Assembly (NCBI GenBank): GCA_022749755.1
Contig: CM040445.1
Span: forward strand, 3,493,182-3,557,181
DNA length: 64,000 nt
Reading direction: 5' to 3'
DNA from: Azadirachta indica
Taxonomy: Eukaryota > Streptophyta > Magnoliopsida > Sapindales > Meliaceae
In this document: piece by piece, positions 1 to 14,755 of the stretch
Position numbering within the stretch: position 1 is the first letter of the stretch
Layout of the letters: each line of letters opens with the position of its first letter
Program-made: the position numbers and the translations under genes
Notes under the pieces: generated by a model
The model's database searches: none
The model's input: the letters and a program-made list of their open reading frames with translations, nothing else
Told to the model about the DNA's origin: nothing

Positions 1-684
1 TTTTTTATACACCTATGAATAATTATATAATTAATATTTTAATAATCTATTTATTAGCATTATTTTTTAAAAAATTATTAAATTTTATATTTTCCGCTTT
101 AAATAAAAAATAAGTGGGATGAATATATAGTCACCAGAGAAATATATATATATATATTATTTGATTGAGAATTATTTTAATATTTACGATATAAAACTTA
201 AAATTTTAAAATTTAGTATGCAAGAGTTGCTATTTATTCTGGTGTATGTATAAATAGACAGGCCCCTATTTATGATTTGCGGTATACGTCCTAGTCGCGA
301 CCATCCCAAGCGCGCATGGAAATCAGTCAACATCGCCACATTTCGTTCAACGAATTCGTCCTCCTCCTCTGCTTTCTTATTATTTATTATGCGTTGCGTC
401 GTAGATGCATTCACCAATAATTGATGTAATTAATAAGTTAATTGCCACCCACTGCAACTCAAACTTTTTCTTCGTCTTTCCGTGCATTCGATCATCTTCA
501 CCTCTTACACCACACTATGTGATCTTAATCGACTTCTTCTTCCCCTCCCTCTACAATGTAATCTCAGCTTCCCCAGCCTGCCTCCTTTGGCTGGCTACGT
601 AACTACTTCCTTTTTCAGTCGTAATAAAAACAGTATCTCTTCTTCAACCTACAAATAGAACCCAAAAAAACAAAAAAAAAAAAA
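1..684 (+). other. Upstream region and leader of the S6 kinase gene
   Basis: AT-rich sequence with a TA run at about 142-160, then a TATA motif at 249-257 and a pyrimidine-rich leader (about 467-600) ending in an A-rich stretch just before the ATG at 685. The leader contains at least two upstream ATGs: 389 (short ORF to 424) and 405 (65-codon ORF to 602). Transcription start and leader splicing cannot be seen directly. Confidence 0.6.
249..257 (+). promoter_or_regulatory. Candidate TATA box for the S6 kinase gene
   Basis: The bases TATAAATAG form a near-consensus plant TATA box, 436 nt before the S6 kinase ATG. This predicts a leader of about 400 nt. It is inferred from sequence only. Confidence 0.45.
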
Positions 685-3304
<2,620 letters not shown>

Positions 3305-3456
3305 AAGCCAGATGTGAGTGGAAAAGACTAGCAAAGTTTGACAAGTGCTGGACGACAATGCCAGCAGATGACTCACCAGCTCCCACACCGACAGCAGGTG
3401 AGCATTTTCAGGGGTATACTTATGTAGCACCTAACCCTTGGCTTTCATCAGGATGA

Positions 3457-4935
3457 ATTAAAGGGTTCCAATCAAAAAAACAAAATTAAAGGGGAGAAAA
3501 AAGAAAGAGAGATGGGGATGGAAGGATGAATTAGAGTAATAAGACATCTGTCCACATTGTGATAGTAACTCCCTGTAAGTTTTTTCCTTTTCAACCAGAA
3601 AACAATATGATTAAAATATATATGTCCACATTTTATGTACATCTTTCCTATTCTTGTAAGAATAGCATGGATTTTCATTCTAGCCTACTGTATGTTGTTG
3701 AAAATAACAGAAGCCTTATGATTGTCATTAATCTAATCTCACTTTGTAATCCTGCTGTGTGTAAGCTATTTTGGAGAATCGAAAAGTTGTTTGTAAAACT
3801 GAAACCTTGAATTTCTTGTTACTTGTGAGGGAGAGGCAATGCAAATTACAGTAATTAGAAGTTGGATGTAGCTGCAATTAAAAACAATAGTAAAGTAGTC
3901 GACTGAAATGAATTTGTTATGTGCAAAAGAGAGACTTTGCTGAAGTTGGTGTGAATGGCATGATTCAACTTGAATGTGCTGGAAGGGTTATGCGTAGATA
4001 TGAAATGATCTTCTGCAGTGTGACCAAAGTTAGAATTCTAGATAGAGCTATGTGGTGCATATTCTTACTTGTCATATCTGAAAGAGTGAGAGAGAGAAGT
4101 AGTAGGTATTGCAGAACAAAACTGTCTTTCTTCTTGTAGTGTTGCAAACTAGTCACTTTATTCTCATTATGTGAATAGAAGAGCGTGGGAATTGGAGGAG
4201 GTTCTTACTGTTAATTCATTTACTAATTGAAGCTTGTAAGAATATCAGCCCAATGGACCAAAAGAGTTCGTGACTCTCCTGTTGGTACTTTAGGAAAGGA
4301 AGAGGAAAGAAATTCTCTTCACAGCTACATCATGAAGGTGACGTAAAGCAGTGACGAATAGAAGAGTGACGAATAGAGGAGAGAATCCTTTAGAAAATAC
4401 GAAGGGGAAAATAGTATTGAAGAATCTAGTTCTATCCACATGGAAACAAGCAACATAATATTGTATTTTATTTAGAAAATTAGATTTAGACTCATCATTT
4501 AAATTGAGCACATACTGCCTATCTTTTTGTTCCATGTGAATTGAATTAATCATTGTAGATATGAATGTCCTGGCATCTGGAGGAAAATAAGTATAGAATA
4601 AGTCTAGATCAGTGGATTGGGACACTTGTCACGGGCATATAATGGCACATGCACTCTACTTGTCACAGGTATAAATTCTTATTGGTTCTGGACGTGTAAT
4701 GAGAAAGGGATCCACTCACTGAGGAAAGTTGATGTTTCTTATACAGTAATAAAAATTTACCACAAATCCACGTGACCTATGAACTAGACCATTATTTAAA
4801 ACCCCCCCGTGTACGTTGCTTTAGAAGCAAGTATCATCAGCTTATTTGTATACCCAGTTGATCAATTAATCTTCTACAATTTCATTTTGTTCTAGGAGAT
4901 CAGTAGTTATAGTACAGACTTGGTTAAGAGTATCC
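3457..4935. other. Region between S6 kinase and small ORF; 3' UTR and upstream sequence
   Basis: The first few hundred bases are probably S6K 3' UTR. Several short ORFs occur here without recognisable protein features. The sequence just before 4936 has a T-rich tract ending in TTCTAG (about 4890-4896), which could be an acceptor for an intron in the leader of the next gene. Confidence 0.5.
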
Positions 4936-5361
4936 ATGAATGGTAAGGAGAGAAACAAGTCTCTCTGTGAGAAATCAATGAAGATGGTGGTGAACATCAT
5001 CAAACTGTCATCTTTTTCTATTGCCAATATGAGTCTTGGAGCTGCTGGGGCTTCTGCAGCCACCAAAAACCCTGGGCCAGTGACAGACTCTGTTATGTTT
5101 GCCAATGAACCGCTGCTCCCTCAATTTTCTGGGAGCCAAAGGTCTGAAAAGCCACAGAACAGCTCAAAGCCTGTTTCTTACGTGATGGAGCCAAATAAAG
5201 GGGATGAGTCTTCATATGTGATTCACGATGAGAAAAGTGTCATTGATGGGATGGCGTCTGCCTATATCCAGAGGGTGCATCAGAGGAATCGTAGTGATTT
5301 TTCTGAGACATCAAACCTTCCACCATATATACTGCCACCTCCACCACGTACGGTGAAATAG
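4936..5361 (+). CDS. Uncharacterised 141-residue plant protein
   Basis: A single open frame of 141 residues on the same strand as S6K. It has a basic N-terminus (MNGKERNKSLCEK), a central Ser/Pro/Asn-rich, probably disordered part, and a C-terminal block with VIDGMASAYIQRVHQRNR followed by a Pro run (PPYILPPPPRTVK). The structured C-terminal block and the ordinary codon pattern look like a real short plant protein, but I do not recognise the family and assign no function. No signal peptide or membrane helix is visible. Start choice is uncertain: Met codons at residues 1, 15, 17 and 32 are possible. A poly(A)-signal-like AATAAA lies 58 nt after the stop. Confidence 0.6.
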   Translation: MNGKERNKSLCEKSMKMVVNIIKLSSFSIANMSLGAAGASAATKNPGPVTDSVMFANEPLLPQFSGSQRSEKPQNSSKPVSYVMEPNKGDESSYVIHDEKSVIDGMASAYIQRVHQRNRSDFSETSNLPPYILPPPPRTVK

Positions 5362-5418
5362 CTATAAAATCTTTGTTATGCATCGAACTTTAGGCTATGC
5401 TGGTTATTATAATCGATA

Positions 5419-5424
5419 AATAAA
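5419..5424 (+). terminator. Candidate polyadenylation signal after the 141-residue ORF
   Basis: AATAAA located 58 nt past the stop codon at 5361. It supports a transcription unit ending here on the + strand. Confidence 0.35.
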
Positions 5425-6639
5425 ACAATGTATTGTCCTTGCTTGAACAAGTTTATAGTTAGTAATATCTCTTTACTGTTTATCTTTGTTTTCGGAAGTT
5501 CAGATTATTATCTTCTGTATATAGTTCATTCATACATGGGATGTATCCGTGCTCCTTGACCGGAGCCTTCGGCAGCATGAGCCTGTGGAGTACCTGTAAA
5601 TTTGCTCTGTTGTGTTTTTATTAGGATCACTTGTTTCTTTCACAAAATCACTGCCTAGTTAATCAAACTTATCATATCATTAATCATTGAAAGATCAAAC
5701 ACGTCACATCTTTATCCAGGATAAGCTTATTTAACACTTCTTGTAAGGTTCTGAAATAATTTTCTAATATGCACTTAAAAACTGTTTTAGGGGACTGTTC
5801 CCAGCTATATTTGGACATACAGACCTCAAGAATCCGGCTTTCTTTGTTCATTATAATTTGTAGTTGAATGCAGAACTTTCATTGTCTACTTAAATATAAA
5901 CTATTATATTTTGGGAGAAGATGATAAAATGGATGAGGAAATATGAGGAGAGAAATTGTTTATTAGGAAACAGAGCAAGCAGGATAACTGGAGTTTTAGA
6001 AAGCATTTGTATCAGATTGGAGTAAGCAAGCAGGAAGAATCATATTCATGTCCTAATTTTTATTAATTTAATAACCACCTCATTAATCATGCAATTAAGA
6101 AAAGTGCCTGCCAGATCAAATAACTTGGGAATCTTGCACTCCATGATTAAGCAACATTGTCAAAAAGGAGAATTGTTAAATTCTAACCACGCAATTTTTT
6201 TTTTTTTCTCTCATGTAGTTATCTTGTAACAGTAGTTAGCAGAGCAACCTCAAAAGAATCTTTCCACAGAATTACAATGTTAGCTTGATATGAACTATTT
6301 TTTTAAAAAAACACGTATATGTTTTTATTTTTATATATTCACGTGCGTATGTTTGTTTATATAAAAATTTAAGTTAGAAGAGAATATTGATATCTTTTTG
6401 AAATGTTCCAAAGTGAAATGTGAGTTAACAAAAAAAATCCAATCTGAGATAGCATTGCATTGCTTTTCTTTTAAAACCGCAAAAAAGATTTCTTGATTTT
6501 TTTTTTTTGGAATAACTGTGGTAGATTGCAGTGCGGCCCATTTGGATGAAGATCTTTATGAGGTCCCAGCTAAAACGCAACAATTTCTCCACTTCAAGCA
6601 AGCAAAGGTAGCTAGCGATGATAGATTCTCTCAACCCCG

Positions 6640-6674
6640 AAAGAAAGAAAGAAAGAAAGAAAGAAAGAAAAGAA
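6640..6674. repeat. (AAAG)n microsatellite
   Basis: About eight AAAG units, intergenic; potentially length-polymorphic. Confidence 0.85.
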
Positions 6675-8121
6675 ATTTACTTGCTGCCTTTCGCTTTAAT
6701 AAAGAAGGTTCCATGATATGATATCTTATCCTGGAAAACCATTTCAGTTTTTTATCACCCATTGCTCAATAGAGAGCAAAAACACAAGCTTTCCCCAAAA
6801 CCCATTTTACTCTTGGAAAGTATTACCAAGCACTTACATTATATTAGATAAGAAGTTTCTGAATTGGGTTCATGCATTTTTGTTTTTAAAAACTTTGCTT
6901 ATAATCTTTCTGCTGCTTCCTCCAAAGTTCATCCATTATAACTTTTAGCTCTTAGAAACCATCTTCCAACATCATTTCAACCTTCAACATTTGTACTACG
7001 CCCCATGGAGAAGTAAATAATTATTCCTTGTAAGATTAAAGTTGCTTTGAAATCAAAATTCGAGAAAACAAAGACTTTTGTGTTTCCAAGAAGATCTTCT
7101 TCTACGCATGTTGCGTCCATTGCAGTTTCGTGGCAAAAGTCCCTTTTAGTTGCCACCAAGAACAAGGAACCCAAATAAGAAAATAATGTCAAATGTGAAA
7201 CTTCACCATTTCTTCACCCATCTTCAACAACCAGACTAGGAAATAGTTTAAACTTCAAGCCGCAAAATTTTCCCTAGTGTTGTTAGGAAAGTTTCCTGCT
7301 TTAAGGCAAGGAAAATCCTCATTATGTTATTTGCTTTTTCTATGTTTATTTCAAGCACATTCCGCAAGTTTATTTATATTCCTTAAAAACTAAATATTAT
7401 TGTAAACAATCGAAGTAGGACCTGTTCCTCCACCCACCGTGAAAAGTAGAAGCTCTAACATAAACATAAAATAAGCATTGAACCACAACACCAGGCTGCA
7501 CAAATCCCAACTTTTCCCAACTTTTCAACTGTCTGGCTTGGAAACTCGCTTGTTCACTTAAACAATACAACCAAGCTGACACAACTTAAACATTGTTATC
7601 GTCTCCTAAAGCTTCCTTAGGCCTACAATTGGGCCATTCAGCAGTCATTCGTCTTTCAAATAAAATCACTTAACTCTGAAAGCCAACACTTTTATGGCCT
7701 TCCGGGGTTCTTTCTGTTGAAAGACTTTTGTCAAAAACATTTTAATTGTAATTAAATTCATGTAAGAGAAGGGCTGACTGAGACGGTGCATCAATCAATT
7801 AAGGGAATTTCTCTTTATTGACCTAGAATTTTCTCTACTCCGTACCGCAGACACACGAATTTTCCCCGCAAAGATCACTGAACAAATTAAAACCTACAAA
7901 GACTAGGATCAAACCCAGTGCAATGATTTTTCATGCACTAATAATAAAAAAGCAGAGAACCCATTATAGCAGTGCGCATTACTTGTAAATTAAGTGAGTA
8001 AATTAATCAAGAATTGCTAAGTGTTTAATAAATCAACACCGGAAATCATTAAGCAAAATGAGCCCCATTTTTTTTTTTTAATTTTTCTTTCCCAACAATA
8101 TTAGTTTATTATTTAATCAAA

Positions 8122-8186
8122 AGGAGCCCTACATTCTTGCCCAAAAAAAAAAAAAAAAAAAAAAAAAAAGAAGAGAGGAGCCCTAC
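8122..8186. repeat. 27-nt poly(A) tract between 11-bp direct repeats
   Basis: The 11-mer AGGAGCCCTAC occurs at 8122-8132 and again at 8176-8186. Between them lie ATTCTTGCCC, 27 consecutive A (8143-8169) and GAAGAG. Direct repeats around a short segment with a long A run resemble the target-site duplication of a severely truncated poly(A) retroposon. Local slippage is the alternative. Confidence 0.6.
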
Positions 8187-8844
8187 TTAGGAAAGCCTTT
8201 CCAGAATAGACAAATATCATAGTTCCCGACGGCAGATAACAGAAGTCTAAGAAATTGGGTACCCAAAATGACATGACAGCACAGCATAATTTGCCTGTCC
8301 AATTAAAGACCAATCAAACCATGGATGCAAACCCACCACAGAATTAATGACAACTAACTTTGCTATTTATGTAAACACAAAGATAAGGTATCTGGTATAT
8401 GCCCTATTCCACCAGTCATTAAAAATACTATCTATCTATTCATCTATCCCCATGGCTCATCCATTAATGAGGACCATATTCAGTACCACATGCATTCACA
8501 AAATCAGTCACATAAATATAATATAAAATTGCTTCCCTACCGCTAACACCCACCGTTATTTTGTTTCCTTATAATGCTAATAAAAACCACCAGATGTTCA
8601 TGATCAGAGTCACCACAATCCATAAGAAAGAAAGAGGGGGGGTTATTTTTAGTTATATTAATTATGAGAGCAAGCAGACAAATTAGCAAGAATTCAAGAT
8701 AATACCAGAAAAACAACAAGAACCACAGGACATGACAAGTCTCTTTCCTGGTCTGTACAATAATAATAAAAACAAACTAACAAAGGGTTCAAATTCAGTG
8801 ACCTAATTATCTCATCTTCCTCTCTAATTATGCAACTTCCTTTC

Positions 8845-10415
8845 TCAAGCAACACTGATGATGCTGTTGCTATCCCCACTGTTAAAGCTTTGCATTGCCT
8901 GAAAAGCCGAATGTCTTGATGATGATTTCCTTTGCTCAGATGGCAATGACAGATTGAGGGATAATGGGGATGGATCCGCCACTACATTCAAATTTAAGTT
9001 AAGATCAGACACTTTTGAGGCTTGAGGAGCTGGAATTACAGGAACTGGACGAACCAGCTTTGTTCCCCCAGTATTTAATTGACTGGTTTGTCCTAATGTC
9101 AGGCTTTCCATTGGATTCTCAATTGGAACTGGTAAAACTACGGGCAAAGAAGGCATCATGGAAAATCCACTCATATTGTTGTTGGTTTCAGTCTGAGGAG
9201 GTGGCAATCTTGGATGTGATTGAGATGGGTTCTTGTCTTGGTGATTAACTTGCTCTTCTTCCATTGGAAAAGCTGTGACCTGCATGCAGTCAAACAGCAA
9301 AGCCTTAACTTCTATTTGGTCGCTGAGTAAAAGAACAAAAAGATATGCAGAAAATAGATGGATTCAAAAGCTTCCTTTATCATTCATTTGTATCTGCAAA
9401 ATTATGACCCCGTTTGATTTGCAAATCCAAATACAATTTTACTAAAAATCTAAAGAAAATGGATTGGATTGGAGTTTCCAAAAACCATTTTCCAATATTA
9501 TCCTAGGAACTAGTTCATAATGAAAAATAAATACAAAAGCATAATACAAAATCTCTATATCTTAAATTCTAACTTAATTTTCCTAAAATCCCAACCAACA
9601 CAATAACTAACAAAACAAAATTATTTCATAGGATGGTAGTACGGAGAAGAAATCTGAACCATTAATATGAACAACAAAATCATTTAAAAACAATAAATTC
9701 CAAATATAGAAGAGTTTTCGTTGTTTGACCTCATTCAAGCCAACATATTCAGATTTAACAAAATCAAAGCAACAGAAAAGGAGCGTAAAAAAAAAATTAC
9801 CGAATCCGTAGTAATATCAAAGAGACTAGATCGGCGGCGTCGACGATTGAGATTGCTCCGGCGAAGAAAGTATTTCTGCGCGTGACTTGCCACCTGAGTC
9901 GGAGTCCTTGTCTTGACGAAGTTTCTAGAAATCCCTCTCCAATCTCCTTTCCCTACCTTCTGTAATCCCAACAAGAACAACTTGTGCTCTTCCTCCGTCC
10001 ACGGCACTCCTAAAATAATATATATATAAATATATATATTTTATCCTCAAATTAATAATTATAAATTAAAATTAAAAACAAAATTGATATGAAAAATCCA
10101 AAATTTCATAGAGATCTGAATAATCAAACCTCGCTTGCGCTCGCGACTGGCTCTGGAGTTGTTAACGGCGTCATCAGCAGAGGCGTAACCCGAAGCCGTC
10201 ACGTCATCCTTGTTAGCAGCGGCGCCGTTATTGTTGTTGCCGGTATTGTTACTGTTACTGTTCTCCTGAGGCTGTTCATACTGAGACAAATTATTCAAAC
10301 TGACACTCTTCCTCATGGAATCCACAACCACCCTGACTCCAAACAGCATAATCTCTCCGCCGCCACCACTACCACCGTTGAGGGCGGGGGAGGAGTCAAT
10401 CGTACCAGACGACAT
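8845..10415 (-). CDS. SHAQKYF-type single-repeat MYB transcription factor with EAR-like motifs
   Basis: Three exons on the minus strand: 10415-10130, 10009-9801 and 9279-8845, giving 309 residues. The N-terminus carries [20 protein letters not shown], typical of the At1g19000/At1g74840 group, which lacks the CCHC knuckle seen in KUA1/MYBH relatives. The MYB repeat starts at about residue 98 ([10 protein letters not shown]) and ends with SHAQKYF at 137-143, the signature of R1/CCA1-like MYBs that bind the I-box core (TATCC/GATAA). Two LxLxL EAR-like motifs, DLNLNLN (257-263) and LSLNLSL (271-277), suggest transcriptional repression in the nucleus. PTAC2 follows downstream on the same strand, an order I recall from Arabidopsis (At1g74840, At1g74850). 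Target genes cannot be seen. Confidence 0.9.
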
Positions 10416-10825
10416 CTTAGTCTGTAATCTTTGAGATGTTTTCCGATGAAAGAGGAGTAAAGAATGAAGATTCGGTCGGTCGCAGGTAGCCGTACGATGA
10501 GAGAAGAATCAGAATATTATTAGTATGCAATGGGATGGGAGAGAGTGAGGAGTTCAATTTTAATTATACACAGCGTGGGGTGGAGAAGACAGGAATGGGA
10601 AGTGACAACTGGAGCCATGTGTTGAAAGTTGCTGTGGCTTCTGTTTAAGATTGCTACGTGGCATTTATTGCTTCGTTTTATCTCCTTTCATTATCCTATC
10701 TCCTGTCAATTTATCATATCTCCTTCCCTTCCCTTCCCTTCCCGTCCCTGCCCCCCATATAATCATAATGTATTCGACCGCCGAGAAAAATACGCAGTAC
10801 ATTACGCCCTCAAATTTCCTTATTT

Positions 10826-10848
10826 TATATATATATATATATATATAT
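10826..10848. repeat. (TA)n microsatellite
   Basis: Uninterrupted TA dinucleotides about 410 bp upstream of the MYB start codon. Confidence 0.85.
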
Positions 10849-12535
10849 CATTCTCTCTGTTAATTTAAACAAAAAAAAGGATAATTTAATACACGAAAAA
10901 TGAGGGCTGAAATTGAAAAACTTGCATTTTAATAAAATATTATAGAAATACAATATAATACGGTGTTAAAATTATTATTGATTTAAATTTACGATTATTA
11001 TGAAAAAAAATTTTAGTTTAATGATAAGGACGTAAGTACTTGCTAAATACTAAATATTAAAAAGAAACATGATAAATGTGAGTATAGTATAACCAATTTT
11101 ATTATGAGAATCAAATGTTAACTATGAATCTATCACTAATATTAATTAATTGAATTAAATTGAATTGAATTCACGTACACAAATATATATTCTCACGTAT
11201 AATTGAGCATGTGTTGTGTGGTGTGGTGATAATTGACATTGACAAGCCCAAATTGTTGAAACTTAGAAGGGAAAGCGGTCAAATCAACTTTTGGAGCTGA
11301 ACTACAATCGCCTTTACCTGCTCTGCTCGGTAATTATTTCTTATTGTAATGCAATGTGACATCAAATATTATATATAATAATGCTATTTGACCAGACAGC
11401 TTCCTTTACATCAGGGGATGTAATACATTTTTTATTATTTTTATTTTTATTTTTATTAATTGCCCCTATTCAATGTGTTTATTTTATTTTATTTTATTTT
11501 AACTTTTAAACGATTAAAAGCGCAATGCGCATGAAAGTGCTGCAAGCATTTCAAAGAAAACAATATCTTATCTTATCTTATCCTTTTTTTTAAGTCTAGG
11601 ATGAATTTAGTCAACCAAACTTGCCCCATCCAGCTTGACTTAAATTATTTTACATAATCATGTGATTAAAGCACTTTCTGTCCTATTAATTATACTAATT
11701 AAATCATCCTAATTTTGTAATTCAATTATTCCTCACTCACGAACCCCCACTTTTTTTTTTTTCTTAATTATGGGAATCAAAAACCTAAACATAATTTTAA
11801 AACCCTTACTGATAAATTTACAATTTTTTGTATTAAATTTTATAAAATAGTTAAAGAATAAATCTTAACCATACACTAATAATAATTATTTTGAAAGATA
11901 ATTTAGGTTACACGAGAATCTTATTATTCTTTTTTACAATAAATTTATTAAGAATAATAGTACATATAAATATTATTTATTTTAATTCATTTGTACAAAT
12001 TAATATGATATAATATTATTTATCTGCAAAACCACTTAAGTTTTGTCCGAGTGATAAGGAAGGCTAAATTTTGTTGGTTGTAGCCAGTAAAGTTTATTTT
12101 TTAATTTATAAAAAATAATACTTATTATATATATAGAATTTATTATATTTGAATGTAGGTAAATTTTATCACAAATTTTCGATAAAAATTTAATATAATA
12201 TTGATAGTTTATAAATGTAATATTTAAAAAAAATGTATTATTTATTTACATAGTAAAAACAAAATGAATTAAAAATTATTGTAAAGAAACTTGTTTAAAA
12301 TGATTTTTTTTTTCTTGCATTATATAAAATATTTGAAGGCAAAGAATTATACATAAAAAGTAATTGATTAGACCCACAAATGTTAGGGATATGATAATGT
12401 TATTACAAATTATATATACAAACGTAAGCATGGACGGCGGATTGCGAGGGAGGGAGAAAGAAGAAGAAGTAGATATTTTAATGGATGGGTCCTCATTGTT
12501 TAATCGCCTTTCATGGTGATGGGTGGGGTGCATCT

Positions 12536-12568
12536 GATCTGATCGGATCTGATCTGATCTGATCTGAT
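12536..12568. repeat. (GATCT)n minisatellite-like repeat
   Basis: Six GATCT-type pentamers in a row (one GATCG variant). Each unit contains a GATC palindrome. Intergenic. Confidence 0.85.
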
Positions 12569-14755
12569 GAGATTTGAGAATAAGCCAAGATAAGGTTTTG
12601 TGGGGTTCCACTTCCACCATCATCATCCTCCATCATCCATCTTTTCTCTTTCTTTCAAGACTTTTTGCCATTCCCTTTAACCCATTTTGACCTAACATTT
12701 TTTGAAGATTCTTCACACTAGTCACAACCCCTTTCTTTCTTTGCATTTGCAATTGCAAATGCCAGCTGCTTCACTCTTCTTCATCATCTCTATCATTGTA
12801 GTTGTTGGAAACAAACATTGCATCATTGATTATAATGAGAAAGGATTAATTTCAATACACAATTGCAGAAATCAGGCTGAATTTGTAAGCCATGAAATAA
12901 TATGCATACATGAAACTCAGTAATATCAATTATATCTAGACCAAGTCCATTATAGGTATTTAGTGAGAATTGAACAGAGTATAACTTATCACTAAAGTAA
13001 CTGTACTTGAGTTATTGAGATCTGCAGCCACATCTACTTTGTAATTGGTGCATACTATTTCAAATTTGAAGTAAACTAGATTACAGCGTATTATCAATTA
13101 CGAGTAAAACTAAACCCAGATAACACTTTGTTTACTTTTCCATGTAACTCAGTTGGCGGAAGGCACAAGGTTATCTATTTTTTATGACTTTTTGGGTTGG
13201 ATGGCGCTATCTTGATTCTTGAGTGTGTTATTAGTTTGGCTACTACTTTACTTCGTGCCTTTTGCACATTTTGTGCATGTGTTTTTGTTCAATGCATGAC
13301 CGAGGGTTTTCTTAGTGTTCAAGAAATAAAAGCCATCGGTATGGTATCCTCTCATAAAGGAGGCCGCAAATATCAGCCAAGCATCATGCTTACATTGCAG
13401 TTTTAACATGAGAATAAGAGGATCAAAATGTGACCATCTTATCTTTAAGTGAAATTTTAATTACTTTTTGAAAATAAGAACTGACTGGTGGAAACCTGCA
13501 CCCTTTAATCCTTCTATAAGAGAAAATAAAAAAATAAAAAAATAAAAAAAAGTGGGGTGAATTTGCAGAGCATATGCATGTGATAGAGGTAAAAGTAAAC
13601 CAAAATTATGATGTACCCAAGTGGAGAAAGTGAAAGAAAATCTAAAATGGAAAAAGATTATACCAATAAGAGCAATGAAAACTGAAAGCAAGTGGGTGAA
13701 CACATCATGCAGCCTGTCATATAATTGATGAAGATGCTTTCTATATTAATTCAAACCTCCTCCTTTATCTAAAAGTCATGGTTTCCCAATTTAGTAATTT
13801 GAGTGCTACATTATTGGTTTGGTTTAGTGTAATAGCTTATATTATTGGAGCCCTTACCTCCCACTTTTGTTGAAAACAAGCATTATGTCCTAGTGCTAGA
13901 AGAAACAATTCTTTTTTATTTCATGTAGCTATACATGCTATGCCATGCTAGTCCTACTAAATTATTGTAAAGAAGATGACATCCCAACTAAACATGGATT
14001 GTAATTTGTAGACCATTGTGCCACGTAGCCAACAAACTAATACCTTCCATGATCAATCCGTCTACGAAGCAAAAATTCTCCTTGTTGAAAGGTATTTCAG
14101 AAAACATTCAGTTCCCTCCGATTTGAAATCGTTTTAGACTAGTAAACGCATAAAAAGTACCAGTTTCAAATTATTGTTGTTTAAAAGTTCAGAACATCTT
14201 GTGGCATGGCATACCTGCATATCTCAATAGAACTCTGTTTCTGAACAAAGGATTTTTTCGTTAGTATAGAAACCCTAAACTTGAAATCTTTTATTTTTAC
14301 TTCACACTGCATCCTGTCTACTTCACAGAGAATAAACCTTGTATGCGATTCGAAGAATCTTTTATCTGGATGTAATCTAATATATATTGTACATTTACAT
14401 GTAACAAGAACGATCTACAACTACAAAAATACAATCCTTCTCATCTGAGCTCTCCCTACCATTTTATCAAGGGATCATAAATTGCTTTAAGTCAAACCAG
14501 CATGGAACCATGTACAGCTCATCAACTGGAAAAACATTTGTCCCACTGTGAGATTGTCTCTGGCTTGGTCTTTTCTCCGAGCAGAGATATTATATTTGGT
14601 AAAGACCATGGATTACTGACCATCCTCTGGTGCAAGAATCAGAAGATCTAACAGCAAATATATCATTGTGGTTGACACTACACCTTCTTTCAATGGTAGC
14701 AGGGAAATAGATCTTCCGAGCACCAGAAATTGATAAATGGATTTTGTTTGTCTAC

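Larger units (their letters stand above)
5362..8844. other. Gene-poor intergenic region
   Basis: No supportable protein or RNA gene seen. It includes 3' UTR of the small ORF at the left, probable MYB 3' UTR at the right, an (AAAG)n microsatellite at 6640-6674, and a poly(A) tract flanked by direct repeats at 8122-8186. Confidence 0.5.
10416..14755. other. MYB upstream region and intergenic AT-rich sequence
   Basis: The MYB leader and promoter lie just right of 10415, followed by a polypyrimidine tract (CCCTT units at about 10721-10743), a TA microsatellite at 10826-10848 and long AT-rich sequence. A (GATCT)n repeat lies at 12536-12568. Short ORFs here have no recognisable features. The far right is probable PTAC2 3' UTR. 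Confidence 0.5.

Noticed and set aside
4290..4625. 111-codon minus-strand ORF between S6 kinase and the small ORF
   Set aside because: No family resemblance and no gene-like context.
6640..6674. AAAG repeat considered as a CRISPR-like or regulatory array
   Set aside because: Simple microsatellite without spacers; plant nuclear DNA.
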